Shown: in pieces, positions 16,862 through 24,760 of the stretch
Layout of the letters: each line of letters opens with the position of its first letter
Position numbering within the stretch: position 1 is the stretch's first letter
Source of the DNA: Methylobacter sp.
GTDB lineage: Bacteria > Pseudomonadota > Gammaproteobacteria > Methylococcales > Methylomonadaceae
Assembly (NCBI RefSeq): GCF_023227905.1
Contig: NZ_JALOCF010000053.1
Coordinates: 1 to 35,248 of the forward strand
Direction: 5' to 3'
Length of the DNA stretch: 35,248 nucleotides
Program-made: the position numbers and the translations under genes
The notes under the pieces: generated by a model
Told to the model about the DNA's origin: nothing
The model's database searches: none
The model's input: only the letters and a program-made list of their open reading frames with translations

Positions 16862-17923
16862 ATGCGTCACTTTCCTGCGCCAATTACAGATCGGAAAATT
16901 CGCTTTGCCTTAGTAGGATGCGGTCGGATTGCCCAAAATCACTTTGCAGCCTTAAAGCAGCACGCTGACCACGCAGAACTGGTGGGCGTCTGCGACATTA
17001 ATCCTAGAGCACTTGAAGAGGCTGCCAAAATAACAGGAGCAAAGCCGTTTTCTAGTCTGAGCAGTCTGCTTGAGGACACCACAGCTGATATTGTTGTGCT
17101 GACAACGCCCAGTGGCTTGCACCCGGAACAAGCAATCGATGTTGCTGCATCCGGGCGTCATGTTATGACCGAAAAACCCATGGCGACTCGCTGGCATGAT
17201 GGCCTGCGTATGGTCAGGGCGTGCGACGATGCCAATGTGCGGCTCTTTGTCGTCAAACAAAATCGCCGCAACGCTACATTACAATTGCTCAAACAAGCTG
17301 TTGAGCAAGGCCGTTTTGGGCGAATTTACATGGTCAACCTCAATGTCTTCTGGACACGTCCACAAGAGTATTACGATAGCGCCGCATGGCGCGGCACGTG
17401 GGAATTTGACGGAGGCGCGTTTATGAATCAAGCCAGCCATTATGTCGATTTGTTAGACTGGCTGATTGGTCCCATCGAAAGCATTCAAGCCTATACAGCA
17501 ACTCTTGCTCGGAACATCGAAGTTGAAGACACCGGTGTCATCAGCGTCAAATGGCGTTCCGGCGCTTTAGGCTCCATGAACGTTACCATGCTGACCTATC
17601 CAAAAAACCTGGAAGGCAGCATCACGATCATTGGCGAAAAAGGAACGGTGCGTGTTGGCGGCGTGGCCGTGAACGAAATTCAGCACTGGGAATTCTCAGA
17701 GCCGCACGAAGACGATGAAAAAGTCAAACAAGCCAGCTACGAAACTACTTCTGTTTATGGTTTTGGACATCCCTTGTATTACTATAACGTCATTAAGGTG
17801 TTACAAGGTGAAGCCGACCCTGAAACAGATGGTCGTGAAGGCTTGAAATCCCTAGAAACCCTCATCGCCACCTATTTGTCAGCAAGAGACGGCAAGCGCG
17901 TCGCCCTACCACTGGACTATTGA
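16862..17923 (+). CDS. wbpB: UDP-GlcNAcA 3-dehydrogenase (WbpB type)
   Basis: This 353-residue Gfo/Idh/MocA oxidoreductase oxidises C3 of UDP-GlcNAcA, giving the 3-keto sugar that WbpE aminates. The NAD-binding LVGCGRIAQNH is at 17-27, VTLTTPSG-like residues follow (VVLTTPSGLHPEQ), and the family EKP motif is at 104-106. FDGGAFMNQASHYVDLLDW is in the C-terminal domain, where the histidine is conserved. The start is ATG 16862, two bases after the wbpA stop, with AAGG at 16851-16854. A TTG at 16856 overlapping wbpA is less likely. In known systems WbpB and WbpE act as a pair that recycles NADH via 2-oxoglutarate. Confidence 0.92.
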   Translation: MRHFPAPITDRKIRFALVGCGRIAQNHFAALKQHADHAELVGVCDINPRALEEAAKITGAKPFSSLSSLLEDTTADIVVLTTPSGLHPEQAIDVAASGRHVMTEKPMATRWHDGLRMVRACDDANVRLFVVKQNRRNATLQLLKQAVEQGRFGRIYMVNLNVFWTRPQEYYDSAAWRGTWEFDGGAFMNQASHYVDLLDWLIGPIESIQAYTATLARNIEVEDTGVISVKWRSGALGSMNVTMLTYPKNLEGSITIIGEKGTVRVGGVAVNEIQHWEFSEPHEDDEKVKQASYETTSVYGFGHPLYYYNVIKVLQGEADPETDGREGLKSLETLIATYLSARDGKRVALPLDY

Positions 17924-17924
17924 T

Positions 17925-18485
17925 ATGACTGTAACCATTCATCCCACTGCAATCGTCGACGAGGGTGCGCAAATCGGCGAGGGTTCGCGCATATGGCACT
18001 GGGCTCATGTATGCAGCGGAGCGCATATCGGCAATAGCTGCTCACTGGGCCAGAACGTTTTCGTCGGTAATGATGTTGTGATCGGCAATAACGTCAAGAT
18101 TCAAAATAACGTTTCGGTTTACGATGCTGTGCAGCTCGAAGATGACGTCTTCTGCGGACCCAGCATGGTTTTCACCAATGTCTACAACCCTCGCTCTGCC
18201 ATCACCCGTAAAAACGAATATCGCAAAACACTTGTTCGCCGAGGCGCCACGCTAGGCGCCAACTGCACCATCGTCTGCGGAACCACGATTGGCGAATATG
18301 CTTTTATAGGTGCTGGCGCAGTAGTCAATCGAGATGTCCCCGCTTATGCCTTAATGTTGGGCGTACCGGCCCGACGTCGCGGCTGGATGTGCAGTTGCGG
18401 GGTCCAGTTGCAAGGTAACGGACACGTAAGCTGCAATTGCGGGGCCACCTACCAAATTGACGATTCGACCTGCACCCCACTATGA
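17925..18485 (+). CDS. wbpD: UDP-GlcNAc3NA N-acetyltransferase (WbpD type)
   Basis: This 186-residue left-handed beta-helix acetyltransferase uses acetyl-CoA to acetylate the C3 amine, giving UDP-GlcNAc3NAcA. Hexapeptide repeats run from about residue 4 to 130, including IGEGSRIWHWAHVCSGAHIG, IGNNVKIQNNVSVYD and FCGPSMVFTNVYNPRS, a family-specific segment. The C-terminus has a cysteine-rich end, MCSCGVQLQ then VSCNCGATYQ, resembling a small zinc ribbon. The start ATG 17925 is one base after the wbpB stop. The end overlaps the wbpE ATG by four bases. Pathway position is set by order wbpA-B-D-E-I. Confidence 0.93.
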   Translation: MTVTIHPTAIVDEGAQIGEGSRIWHWAHVCSGAHIGNSCSLGQNVFVGNDVVIGNNVKIQNNVSVYDAVQLEDDVFCGPSMVFTNVYNPRSAITRKNEYRKTLVRRGATLGANCTIVCGTTIGEYAFIGAGAVVNRDVPAYALMLGVPARRRGWMCSCGVQLQGNGHVSCNCGATYQIDDSTCTPL

Positions 18486-19594
18486 CCGACAAAATAGAAT
18501 TCATTGACCTCAAAACTCAATATGCCGACCTAAAACAAGCAATCAACTCTCGCATTCAACGAGTCCTTGACCATGGCCAATACATCATGGGACCGGAGGT
18601 TGTGGAGCTTGAACAAAGATTGGCAACTCACACTCAGGCAAAACATTGCATCACTGTGGCATCGGGTACCGAAGCCCTCCTGATTTCATTAATGGCTCTC
18701 GGCGTAAAACCGGGAGATGAAGTGATTACAACGGCCTTCACCTTTGTCGCCACTGCCGAAGTGATTGCTTTGCTTGGTGCCGTGCCTGTCTTCGTTGATA
18801 TACAACCCGATACCTGCAATATCGATCCGACCTTGATTGAAGCGGCAATCACACCCAAAACCAAGGCGATCATCCCTGTTTCACTGTACGGTCAAGTTGC
18901 TGACATGGATGAAATTAATGCCATTGCCGCCAAGCACGGTAACATCCCTGTTATCGAGGATGCCGCGCAAAGTTTTGGCGCAACTTACAAAGGTCGTAAA
19001 ACTTGTAATCTTTCCACTATTGGTTGCACCAGCTTTTTTCCTAGCAAGCCATTGGGTTGCTATGGAGATGGCGGCGCAATTTTTACAAATGATGATTCAT
19101 TGGCCAAAGCAATGCGCGAAATTCGCGTTCATGGACAGGAACGACGTTACTACCATACCCGTATTGGTGTAGGCGGGCGCATGGATACTCTTCAATGTGC
19201 GGTAGTATTGGGCAAGCTGGATCGATTCGACTGGGAAATAGAGCAACGCCTCCTGGCGGGTGAGCGCTACTTCAAGCTATTGGACTCTGTTTCAGCCGTC
19301 AAACAATTGGCCGTACGTCCCGATAGAAACTGTATTTGGGGACAATTCACCATTCAGATTGAAAACCGCGAAGCGGTTCTTGAAAAACTTAAGGCAGCGG
19401 GAATTCCTACCGCCGTTCACTATCCGGTGCCCCTGCATCGCCAGCCTGCTTACCAGTCCCTGTGCCGCATATCAGGCAATCTCGTAAATGCCGATGCCGC
19501 TGCCGCCAGAGTTGTCAGCTTGCCCATGCATCCCTACATCGATGCACAGACTCAGGAACGCATCGTTAAAGCTGTTGCGGAGGCGACAGCATGA
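18482..19594 (+). CDS. wbpE: UDP-3-keto-GlcNAcA aminotransferase (WbpE type)
   Basis: This 370-residue DegT/DnrJ/EryC1 aminotransferase uses PLP and glutamate to add the C3 amine. The PLP-phosphate contact ASGTEALLISL is at 60-70, TTAFTFVATAEV at 83-94 and VIEDAAQSFGA at 157-167 with D160. The catalytic lysine is K189 in SFFPSKPLGCYGDGG. MGPEVVELEQRLA near the N-terminus is typical of the WbpE/WlbC group. ATGA overlap joins it to wbpD, and its end overlaps the wbpI start by four bases, so the pathway enzymes are made in a coupled set. Confidence 0.94.
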   Translation: MTDKIEFIDLKTQYADLKQAINSRIQRVLDHGQYIMGPEVVELEQRLATHTQAKHCITVASGTEALLISLMALGVKPGDEVITTAFTFVATAEVIALLGAVPVFVDIQPDTCNIDPTLIEAAITPKTKAIIPVSLYGQVADMDEINAIAAKHGNIPVIEDAAQSFGATYKGRKTCNLSTIGCTSFFPSKPLGCYGDGGAIFTNDDSLAKAMREIRVHGQERRYYHTRIGVGGRMDTLQCAVVLGKLDRFDWEIEQRLLAGERYFKLLDSVSAVKQLAVRPDRNCIWGQFTIQIENREAVLEKLKAAGIPTAVHYPVPLHRQPAYQSLCRISGNLVNADAAAARVVSLPMHPYIDAQTQERIVKAVAEATA

Positions 19595-20682
19595 AGATCG
19601 TAACTGTTGTTGGAGCACGCCCGCAGTTCATTAAAGCCGCTGCCCTGTCACGAATAATTCGTAACGATTACCCCGGAACGATCGAGGAAGTGCTGGTTCA
19701 TACTGGCCAGCACTTTGATGAAAACATGTCGAAGGTATTTTTCGATGAGCTCGACATCCCGCAACCCAAACACAACCTTGAAATTTCAGGCGGACAACAT
19801 GGCGCCATGACAGGTCGCATGCTGGAAGCGGTTGAGAACGTCCTGTTGCAGGAGAAACCCGATTGGCTTTTGATTTACGGCGATACCAACTCGACTCTCG
19901 CTGGCGCGTTGGCTGCGGCGAAGCTGCATATTCCCGTTGCCCATGTTGAAGCAGGCTTGCGCTCGTTCAATCTACGGATGCCGGAAGAAATCAACCGCAT
20001 TCTTGCAGATCGTATTTCTTCGCTAATGTTTTGCCCAACAGAAACGGCCGTTAATAATCTGAATGACGAAGGGGTAAGCCAAGGGGTGCATAACGTAGGC
20101 GATGTTATGTACGATGTCGCTCTTTTTTACCGTGATCGTGCTCGCCAACAAAGCACAATTTTAAATACGTTGAATTTATCGTGCGGTGATTTTGCATTGG
20201 CGACATGCCACCGCGCAGAAAATACTGACGATCAAAAAAAACTGGAAGAAATTCTCTCAGCGCTGGCCGAGGTTGCCAAGCAACTCCCGGTTGTTCTCCC
20301 GTTGCACCCTCGCACACGCAATCTGGTTCAGGAGTATGGCCTATCTCATTACATGTCAGCATTGACAGTGGTCGAGCCGCTGCCTTTTCTGGACATGGTT
20401 GCCTTGGAGCAGGCCGCCAAAGTCATACTAACTGACTCGGGTGGCGTGCAGAAAGAAGCCTATTTCTACGGCGTCCCCTGTCTTACTATGCGGGATGAAA
20501 CCGAATGGGTGGAAACAACTGCATCTAATGCAAACGTGTTGGTGGGAGCTAATCGTTTAGCGGTAATGGAGTGGTTTGCCAAGTTGCAAACCGGACAATG
20601 GCGGCCTGATTTTGACGGCTCCCCTTATGGCGCAGGCAAAGCAGCAGAGAATATCCTTCAGGTACTTATTTCGCACAAATAA
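19591..20682 (+). CDS. wbpI: UDP-GlcNAc3NAcA 2-epimerase (WbpI type)
   Basis: This 363-residue non-hydrolysing UDP-sugar 2-epimerase (WecB superfamily) has VVGARPQFIKAAALSR at 6-21 and VLVHTGQHFDENMSKVFF near 34-51. Further along are DTNSTLAGALAAAKLHIPVAHVEAG and LTDSGGVQKEA. It should invert C2 of UDP-GlcNAc3NAcA to give UDP-2,3-diacetamido-2,3-dideoxy-D-mannuronic acid. The preceding wbpA-B-D-E genes favour this over a plain UDP-GlcNAc 2-epimerase (WecB). The same sugar occurs in Pseudomonas aeruginosa O5 and Bordetella LPS. Two bases separate the stop from the next gene. Confidence 0.92.
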   Translation: MKIVTVVGARPQFIKAAALSRIIRNDYPGTIEEVLVHTGQHFDENMSKVFFDELDIPQPKHNLEISGGQHGAMTGRMLEAVENVLLQEKPDWLLIYGDTNSTLAGALAAAKLHIPVAHVEAGLRSFNLRMPEEINRILADRISSLMFCPTETAVNNLNDEGVSQGVHNVGDVMYDVALFYRDRARQQSTILNTLNLSCGDFALATCHRAENTDDQKKLEEILSALAEVAKQLPVVLPLHPRTRNLVQEYGLSHYMSALTVVEPLPFLDMVALEQAAKVILTDSGGVQKEAYFYGVPCLTMRDETEWVETTASNANVLVGANRLAVMEWFAKLQTGQWRPDFDGSPYGAGKAAENILQVLISHK

Positions 20683-20684
20683 CA

Positions 20685-21653
20685 ATGAGTTTTTGGAACA
20701 AATATAGGAGTTGGTTCTCCATAGCTGCGCGTTATTTGATTGGCGTATTAATCGTTGCTTGGCTATTAAACGCTGATCTCATAAATCCGAAAGTATTAGA
20801 TTTAATTAACATTCGTATCGCAAGCATTGCTACGTTGTTCGTCTTAATTCAGTTGTTTCTGGCTGGTTGGCGAGTCCATCTGTTGCTGGCTGCGCATGAT
20901 ATTTCGGTCGGCATCTGGCGTTGTATCGCATATAACACAGTAGGTATTTTTTATTCCCTGTTCTTGCCTGGCGGAATGTCAGGGGATTTGGCAAGAGCCT
21001 ATTGTTTCTGGAGAGCCTATCCGGCAGCAAGTAAATCCGCATTGTTCGGCGCACTTTTTGTCGATCGTCTGCTGGGTACGGTAGCTATGATTTTCATGGG
21101 GCTATTGTCGGGCACCTTTCTCATGACAGCATTGGGACTACAAAAATTCGTGATCACTTCATGGATTGGATTTGTCGTGCTTGGAGTGGGCTATTTTCTG
21201 GTAATTCGTTTGCATCACAGAGGCGACAAAACCAACACTGGTTTTGTTGGTCGCGTGTTGCGATTTATCGAGAAGATTGATTTACAAGGTTACAGCGCTC
21301 GTGTGATCGGCATTAGCGCAATGCTTAGCTTAACTGGTCATCTGTGCGCTGTGGTGGTTATCTATCTGTTCTCGGGTTTAATGCATAGCGGGCTAGATTT
21401 TCTGCAGGTAGTAACTGTGTCACCTATTGGTCTGCTGGCCAATGCGCTGCCTTTGACTCCAGGAGGAGTGGGTATAGGCGAGAAAGGATTTGATTTATTG
21501 TATGGCATGATCGGCGGCAGTCAGGGTGGAAATAGTTTTTTACTCTCAAGAGTATTTTTGTTCTCTCCAGCGTGTTTAGGTGCAATAGTAGTTAGCAGTC
21601 AATTTATCCAGTCACATCGAGCTATTTTTTTCAATCACTCGTCAAAGAAATGA
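20685..21653 (+). CDS. Multi-span membrane protein, LPG-synthase TM / YbhN-AglD family
   Basis: This 322-residue hydrophobic protein has several predicted membrane helices. Family signs are a FYSLFLPGGMSGDLARAY segment near residues 88-105, the ALFVDRLLGTVAMIFMG segment, and ALPLTPGGVGIGEKGF near 256-271. It belongs to the flippase-like transmembrane family that includes the membrane domain of MprF and AglD. Members in glycan loci are often near polyprenyl-linked sugar genes, so a lipid-sugar transport role is plausible, but the function is not established. The start is two bases after wbpI; the stop overlaps the next ATG by four bases. Confidence 0.75.
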   Translation: MSFWNKYRSWFSIAARYLIGVLIVAWLLNADLINPKVLDLINIRIASIATLFVLIQLFLAGWRVHLLLAAHDISVGIWRCIAYNTVGIFYSLFLPGGMSGDLARAYCFWRAYPAASKSALFGALFVDRLLGTVAMIFMGLLSGTFLMTALGLQKFVITSWIGFVVLGVGYFLVIRLHHRGDKTNTGFVGRVLRFIEKIDLQGYSARVIGISAMLSLTGHLCAVVVIYLFSGLMHSGLDFLQVVTVSPIGLLANALPLTPGGVGIGEKGFDLLYGMIGGSQGGNSFLLSRVFLFSPACLGAIVVSSQFIQSHRAIFFNHSSKK

Positions 21654-23077
21654 AATTATTTGTGAAGTTAATATCTTTTATCATAGTGGCAATAATGCTT
21701 GCTTTTGCAAATTTTTTAATAAGTGATTCGGACTTGCCTAGTTATGGAACTTGGACGGGAATTAGGCCGATTGAAGATAAATTAAAGAAGTTAGAAAAAT
21801 TTGCAAAATCCGGCCCGGTCGATGCAATTGTTTTTGGTAGCTCAATTTCAGACTTTGGATTTTCTGCTGAACTGTATTCAAAACTCATGTCTGAAAAACT
21901 GGGGCATCCCTACCGGGTTTTTAATTTCTCGACAGGTTCAGCTGAATTAGTAACAACTCCAGCTCTTTACCGAATTGCACGGACAGTCGTTAGGCCGAAA
22001 GCAATATTTTTAATATCTCCTGCAGAAGTTAAAAGACCTGAAGAAATATCACCTAATAGTGCTGATTACAAGTTAAGTCATTCACCAATTGGTTCGTCAC
22101 TCAATAACCAAACCTTATTGGGGCTTGCAAAATTCGTGTGGACCTTACCAATTATTAATAAGGCGGCGGCTTTGCGTGACCTGGTTATGTTTGGGCACTA
22201 TCGCAATTTGATAGGTCAAGGCATGGATACCTACAAGGTAACTGATTATGGCGATCGGATCAGTTATACGGCAGCAGGATTGGATTTGCAGCAAATGAAC
22301 TACTTCAGACAATCAATTGAAAATAATGTGAAGTTAATGGCAACAGAAGCGGAACAGGATCTGGCGGTAGCGCAAACCAATTTCTTTCCTGTGATAGATA
22401 TCAAAGCGATGGAGGAATTGCGGCAGATTGCACAGGCTGACGATTTAAAAATTTATGTATTGGGTCATTCAGCAGCTGGGGCTTTGTGGATGAAGCCTAC
22501 TGAAAATATGGATTATAAAAAAGGACGCACTCAGTACCTTAACACTTTGGCTAAGAGTGTTGGTGGAATTTTAGTTAACCCCTTGGATGGGTTAAGCGTC
22601 CCTGATCATGCTGTGATGGAATATACACATCTAAATACCTACGGTGCAGACATATATACGCGTGCAGTCTTTCAGACCGCGATTAACACAAGCTCTTTGG
22701 ATCAATCTGATTCAAGTGGGATTGAACAAGTGTCGCTAGCATCCATCCGTTCAAAAGAACCAACTTTCAATGGATACTCTGCTATTGTGTTTCGAAATCG
22801 AGGTGCTCGGAACAAATCGTTACGTTGTCGTTTTGTGGAAAATTTCGCAGTACCGCTATTCCCTTCAGCCGATTTGTTTTTTGCACTGCGTATGCCAGAT
22901 GGTAGAGATATTATTTCACCAGTTAGAAAATTGACGAGCGGTGAGTATGAAGCAGATGTTGATTTAGGGGCAAATGATAAGAAGCAGGCGTTAATACTTC
23001 GTTTGTTATACGGCACAGATACGAAGGTTCCTTTGAATGCACCACTTGCGAGTTATGAATGGGTACCCGCTTTATAA
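21650..23077 (+). CDS. SGNH/DltD-like exported protein, possible O-acyl transfer partner
   Basis: This 475-residue protein has one N-terminal hydrophobic segment (about 4-25), a signal anchor, so the rest should be periplasmic. Residues 60-70 read IVFGSSISDFG, like the SGNH block I/GSS motif of DltD and AlgJ/AlgX-type proteins. FNFSTGSAEL follows near 93-102, and YTHLNTYGADIYTRAV (H327) resembles the late H-containing block. The last 100 residues look beta-rich. An MBOAT acyltransferase follows after a 249-bp gap, a pairing known from alginate and D-alanylation systems. I infer that the protein takes an acyl group from the MBOAT protein and places it on the glycan. Overall identity is moderate. 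Confidence 0.55.
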   Translation: MKLFVKLISFIIVAIMLAFANFLISDSDLPSYGTWTGIRPIEDKLKKLEKFAKSGPVDAIVFGSSISDFGFSAELYSKLMSEKLGHPYRVFNFSTGSAELVTTPALYRIARTVVRPKAIFLISPAEVKRPEEISPNSADYKLSHSPIGSSLNNQTLLGLAKFVWTLPIINKAAALRDLVMFGHYRNLIGQGMDTYKVTDYGDRISYTAAGLDLQQMNYFRQSIENNVKLMATEAEQDLAVAQTNFFPVIDIKAMEELRQIAQADDLKIYVLGHSAAGALWMKPTENMDYKKGRTQYLNTLAKSVGGILVNPLDGLSVPDHAVMEYTHLNTYGADIYTRAVFQTAINTSSLDQSDSSGIEQVSLASIRSKEPTFNGYSAIVFRNRGARNKSLRCRFVENFAVPLFPSADLFFALRMPDGRDIISPVRKLTSGEYEADVDLGANDKKQALILRLLYGTDTKVPLNAPLASYEWVPAL

Positions 23078-23209
23078 CATGCTCTGCATTTTAGGAGTAA
23101 TGCGTGTGCCTTAGTGGTTGGGAATCAGGTGTTTCACCTAAAGATGTTCTTTCTAATACGGAAACCGGAAGACTGCTTAACTAAGTTTTTGATAAAAATG
23201 AATATAGAT

Positions 23210-23314
23210 AAGTTGCTACTTTCAATGCATGCCATTTTACAGACGACAGAGCAATGTATTTCGCCCATCTTTTGTTTATAAAACTGACTTACCGCTACTG
23301 CTAAATAGCAACTT
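23210..23314 (+). repeat. Separated 9-bp inverted repeat before the MBOAT gene
   Basis: AAGTTGCTA (23210-23218) and TAGCAACTT (23306-23314) are perfect complements 87 bases apart in the 249-bp gap. The second arm ends 12 bases before the ATG at 23327. It could be a long-range leader structure or chance. Confidence 0.4.
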
Positions 23315-23326
23315 GGACTGATTTTT

Positions 23327-24751
23327 ATGCTTTTTCATACGCAAACGTTTCTAATTTTCTTTATCGTGTTCTGCACGTTTTATTTTTCAGCGCGTGGCAA
23401 TGCGATGAGAATATCCGTGCTCTTGGTTTTTTCAAATTTATTTTATGGCTGGTGGGACTGGCGATATCTTTTGTTGCTGTGGCTTACGATTTTTGTCGAC
23501 TATTATGTGGCAAATGCAATGGGGCGAACTGAAAGTGACAGGCAAAGAAAAGGTCTTGTTACTCTCAGTCTTGCAACCAATCTTGTTATTCTCGGGATCT
23601 TCAAATACTTTAATTTCTTTATTTCCAGCTTCGAATCTATAGGACTTGATGTTTCCAACTGGTACCTAGGGGAATTGCTTTTGCCTGTTGGCCTGTCCTT
23701 TTATACTTTTGTATCGATTTCATACACGGTGGATGTTTATCGAAAAAAACAGGAGCCTGTCAAGAATCTTTTAGAATACGCCGCTTTTGTTTGTTATTTT
23801 CCGCAGTTGGTGGCGGGCCCTATCGAACGAGTTGGTCATCTGCTACCGCAAATACTGAATCCATTACCGCTAACCCGCGCGAGAGTTTCAGAGGGAACCC
23901 TTCTTTTCTGTTTAGGTTTTTTTCGCAAGTCGATGGCAGATACCTTTGCCATTATGATTAATCCTGTTTTTCAGAATCTAAGTGCCGCTACGCCAGCCGA
24001 AGTTGTTTTCTCAATTTTTGGATTCGGGCTACAGATATATCTGGATTTTTCGGGATACACCGATATGGCTAGGGGAATATCGAAGGTAATGGGTATTGAC
24101 TTGATGGTGAATTTTAAAACTCCCTACCTTTCACGTTCACCCCAGGAGTTCTGGCGGCGGTGGCATATCAGCTTGTCTACCTGGTTACGCGATTATCTGT
24201 ATATCTCTCTAGGTGGAAATCGGCAGGGCTTGCCTCGTCATTTGAGAAATTTAATGATTACCATGATGTTAGGAGGACTATGGCACGGAGCAGGGTTCAA
24301 TTTCATTATTTGGGGGGCTTTGCATGGTGCCTATCTTTGCGTGAACCTTTTAGTAGTGAGATTTCAAGGGAAACCCATTGCTCAGTCAAATTTCGGATTT
24401 TTCACTGCTATATTGGGATGGGCCAGCACTTTCCTTCTGGTTAATTACACTTGGCTGTATTTTCGATGCCAGACATTCTCTGACGCCATGTTGGCTAACA
24501 AAAAAATAATGGACTGGCTCAGCGATCCAGCATTACCTACAGTTTTTCCAGGAGTCGTGATTATAGTCTTGGTTATAATCGGTATTGATGTATCTGTGCG
24601 TATCAACGAATATTACAGCAATAGAGTTCAATTTAAAGATAGTAATACCATCGCTATAGTATATGGAACAGTTTCCGGGTTTTTATTTATCGCAGGGTTG
24701 GTTTTTCTTTTAGGCGTTCCGACACAGCAGTTCATATATTTTCAGTTTTAA
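23327..24751 (+). CDS. MBOAT-family membrane O-acyltransferase (AlgI-like)
   Basis: This 474-residue polytopic protein belongs to the MBOAT family (AlgI, PatA, DltB). Diagnostic segments are SNLFYGWWDWRYLLLL near 36-51, LLPVGLSFYTFVSISYTVDV, YFPQLVAGPIERVGHLLPQ, SGYTDMARGISKVMGI, and PYLSRSPQEFWRRWHISLST. The proposed catalytic histidine is H320 in GGLWHGAGFNFIIWG, with a second H333 in ALHG. It would pass an acyl group, most often acetyl, across the inner membrane to a periplasmic partner. The SGNH-like gene just upstream is the likely partner. No clear Shine-Dalgarno is visible before ATG 23327. Confidence 0.92.
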   Translation: MLFHTQTFLIFFIVFCTFYFSARGNAMRISVLLVFSNLFYGWWDWRYLLLLWLTIFVDYYVANAMGRTESDRQRKGLVTLSLATNLVILGIFKYFNFFISSFESIGLDVSNWYLGELLLPVGLSFYTFVSISYTVDVYRKKQEPVKNLLEYAAFVCYFPQLVAGPIERVGHLLPQILNPLPLTRARVSEGTLLFCLGFFRKSMADTFAIMINPVFQNLSAATPAEVVFSIFGFGLQIYLDFSGYTDMARGISKVMGIDLMVNFKTPYLSRSPQEFWRRWHISLSTWLRDYLYISLGGNRQGLPRHLRNLMITMMLGGLWHGAGFNFIIWGALHGAYLCVNLLVVRFQGKPIAQSNFGFFTAILGWASTFLLVNYTWLYFRCQTFSDAMLANKKIMDWLSDPALPTVFPGVVIIVLVIIGIDVSVRINEYYSNRVQFKDSNTIAIVYGTVSGFLFIAGLVFLLGVPTQQFIYFQF

Positions 24752-24760
24752 TAATGCTTG

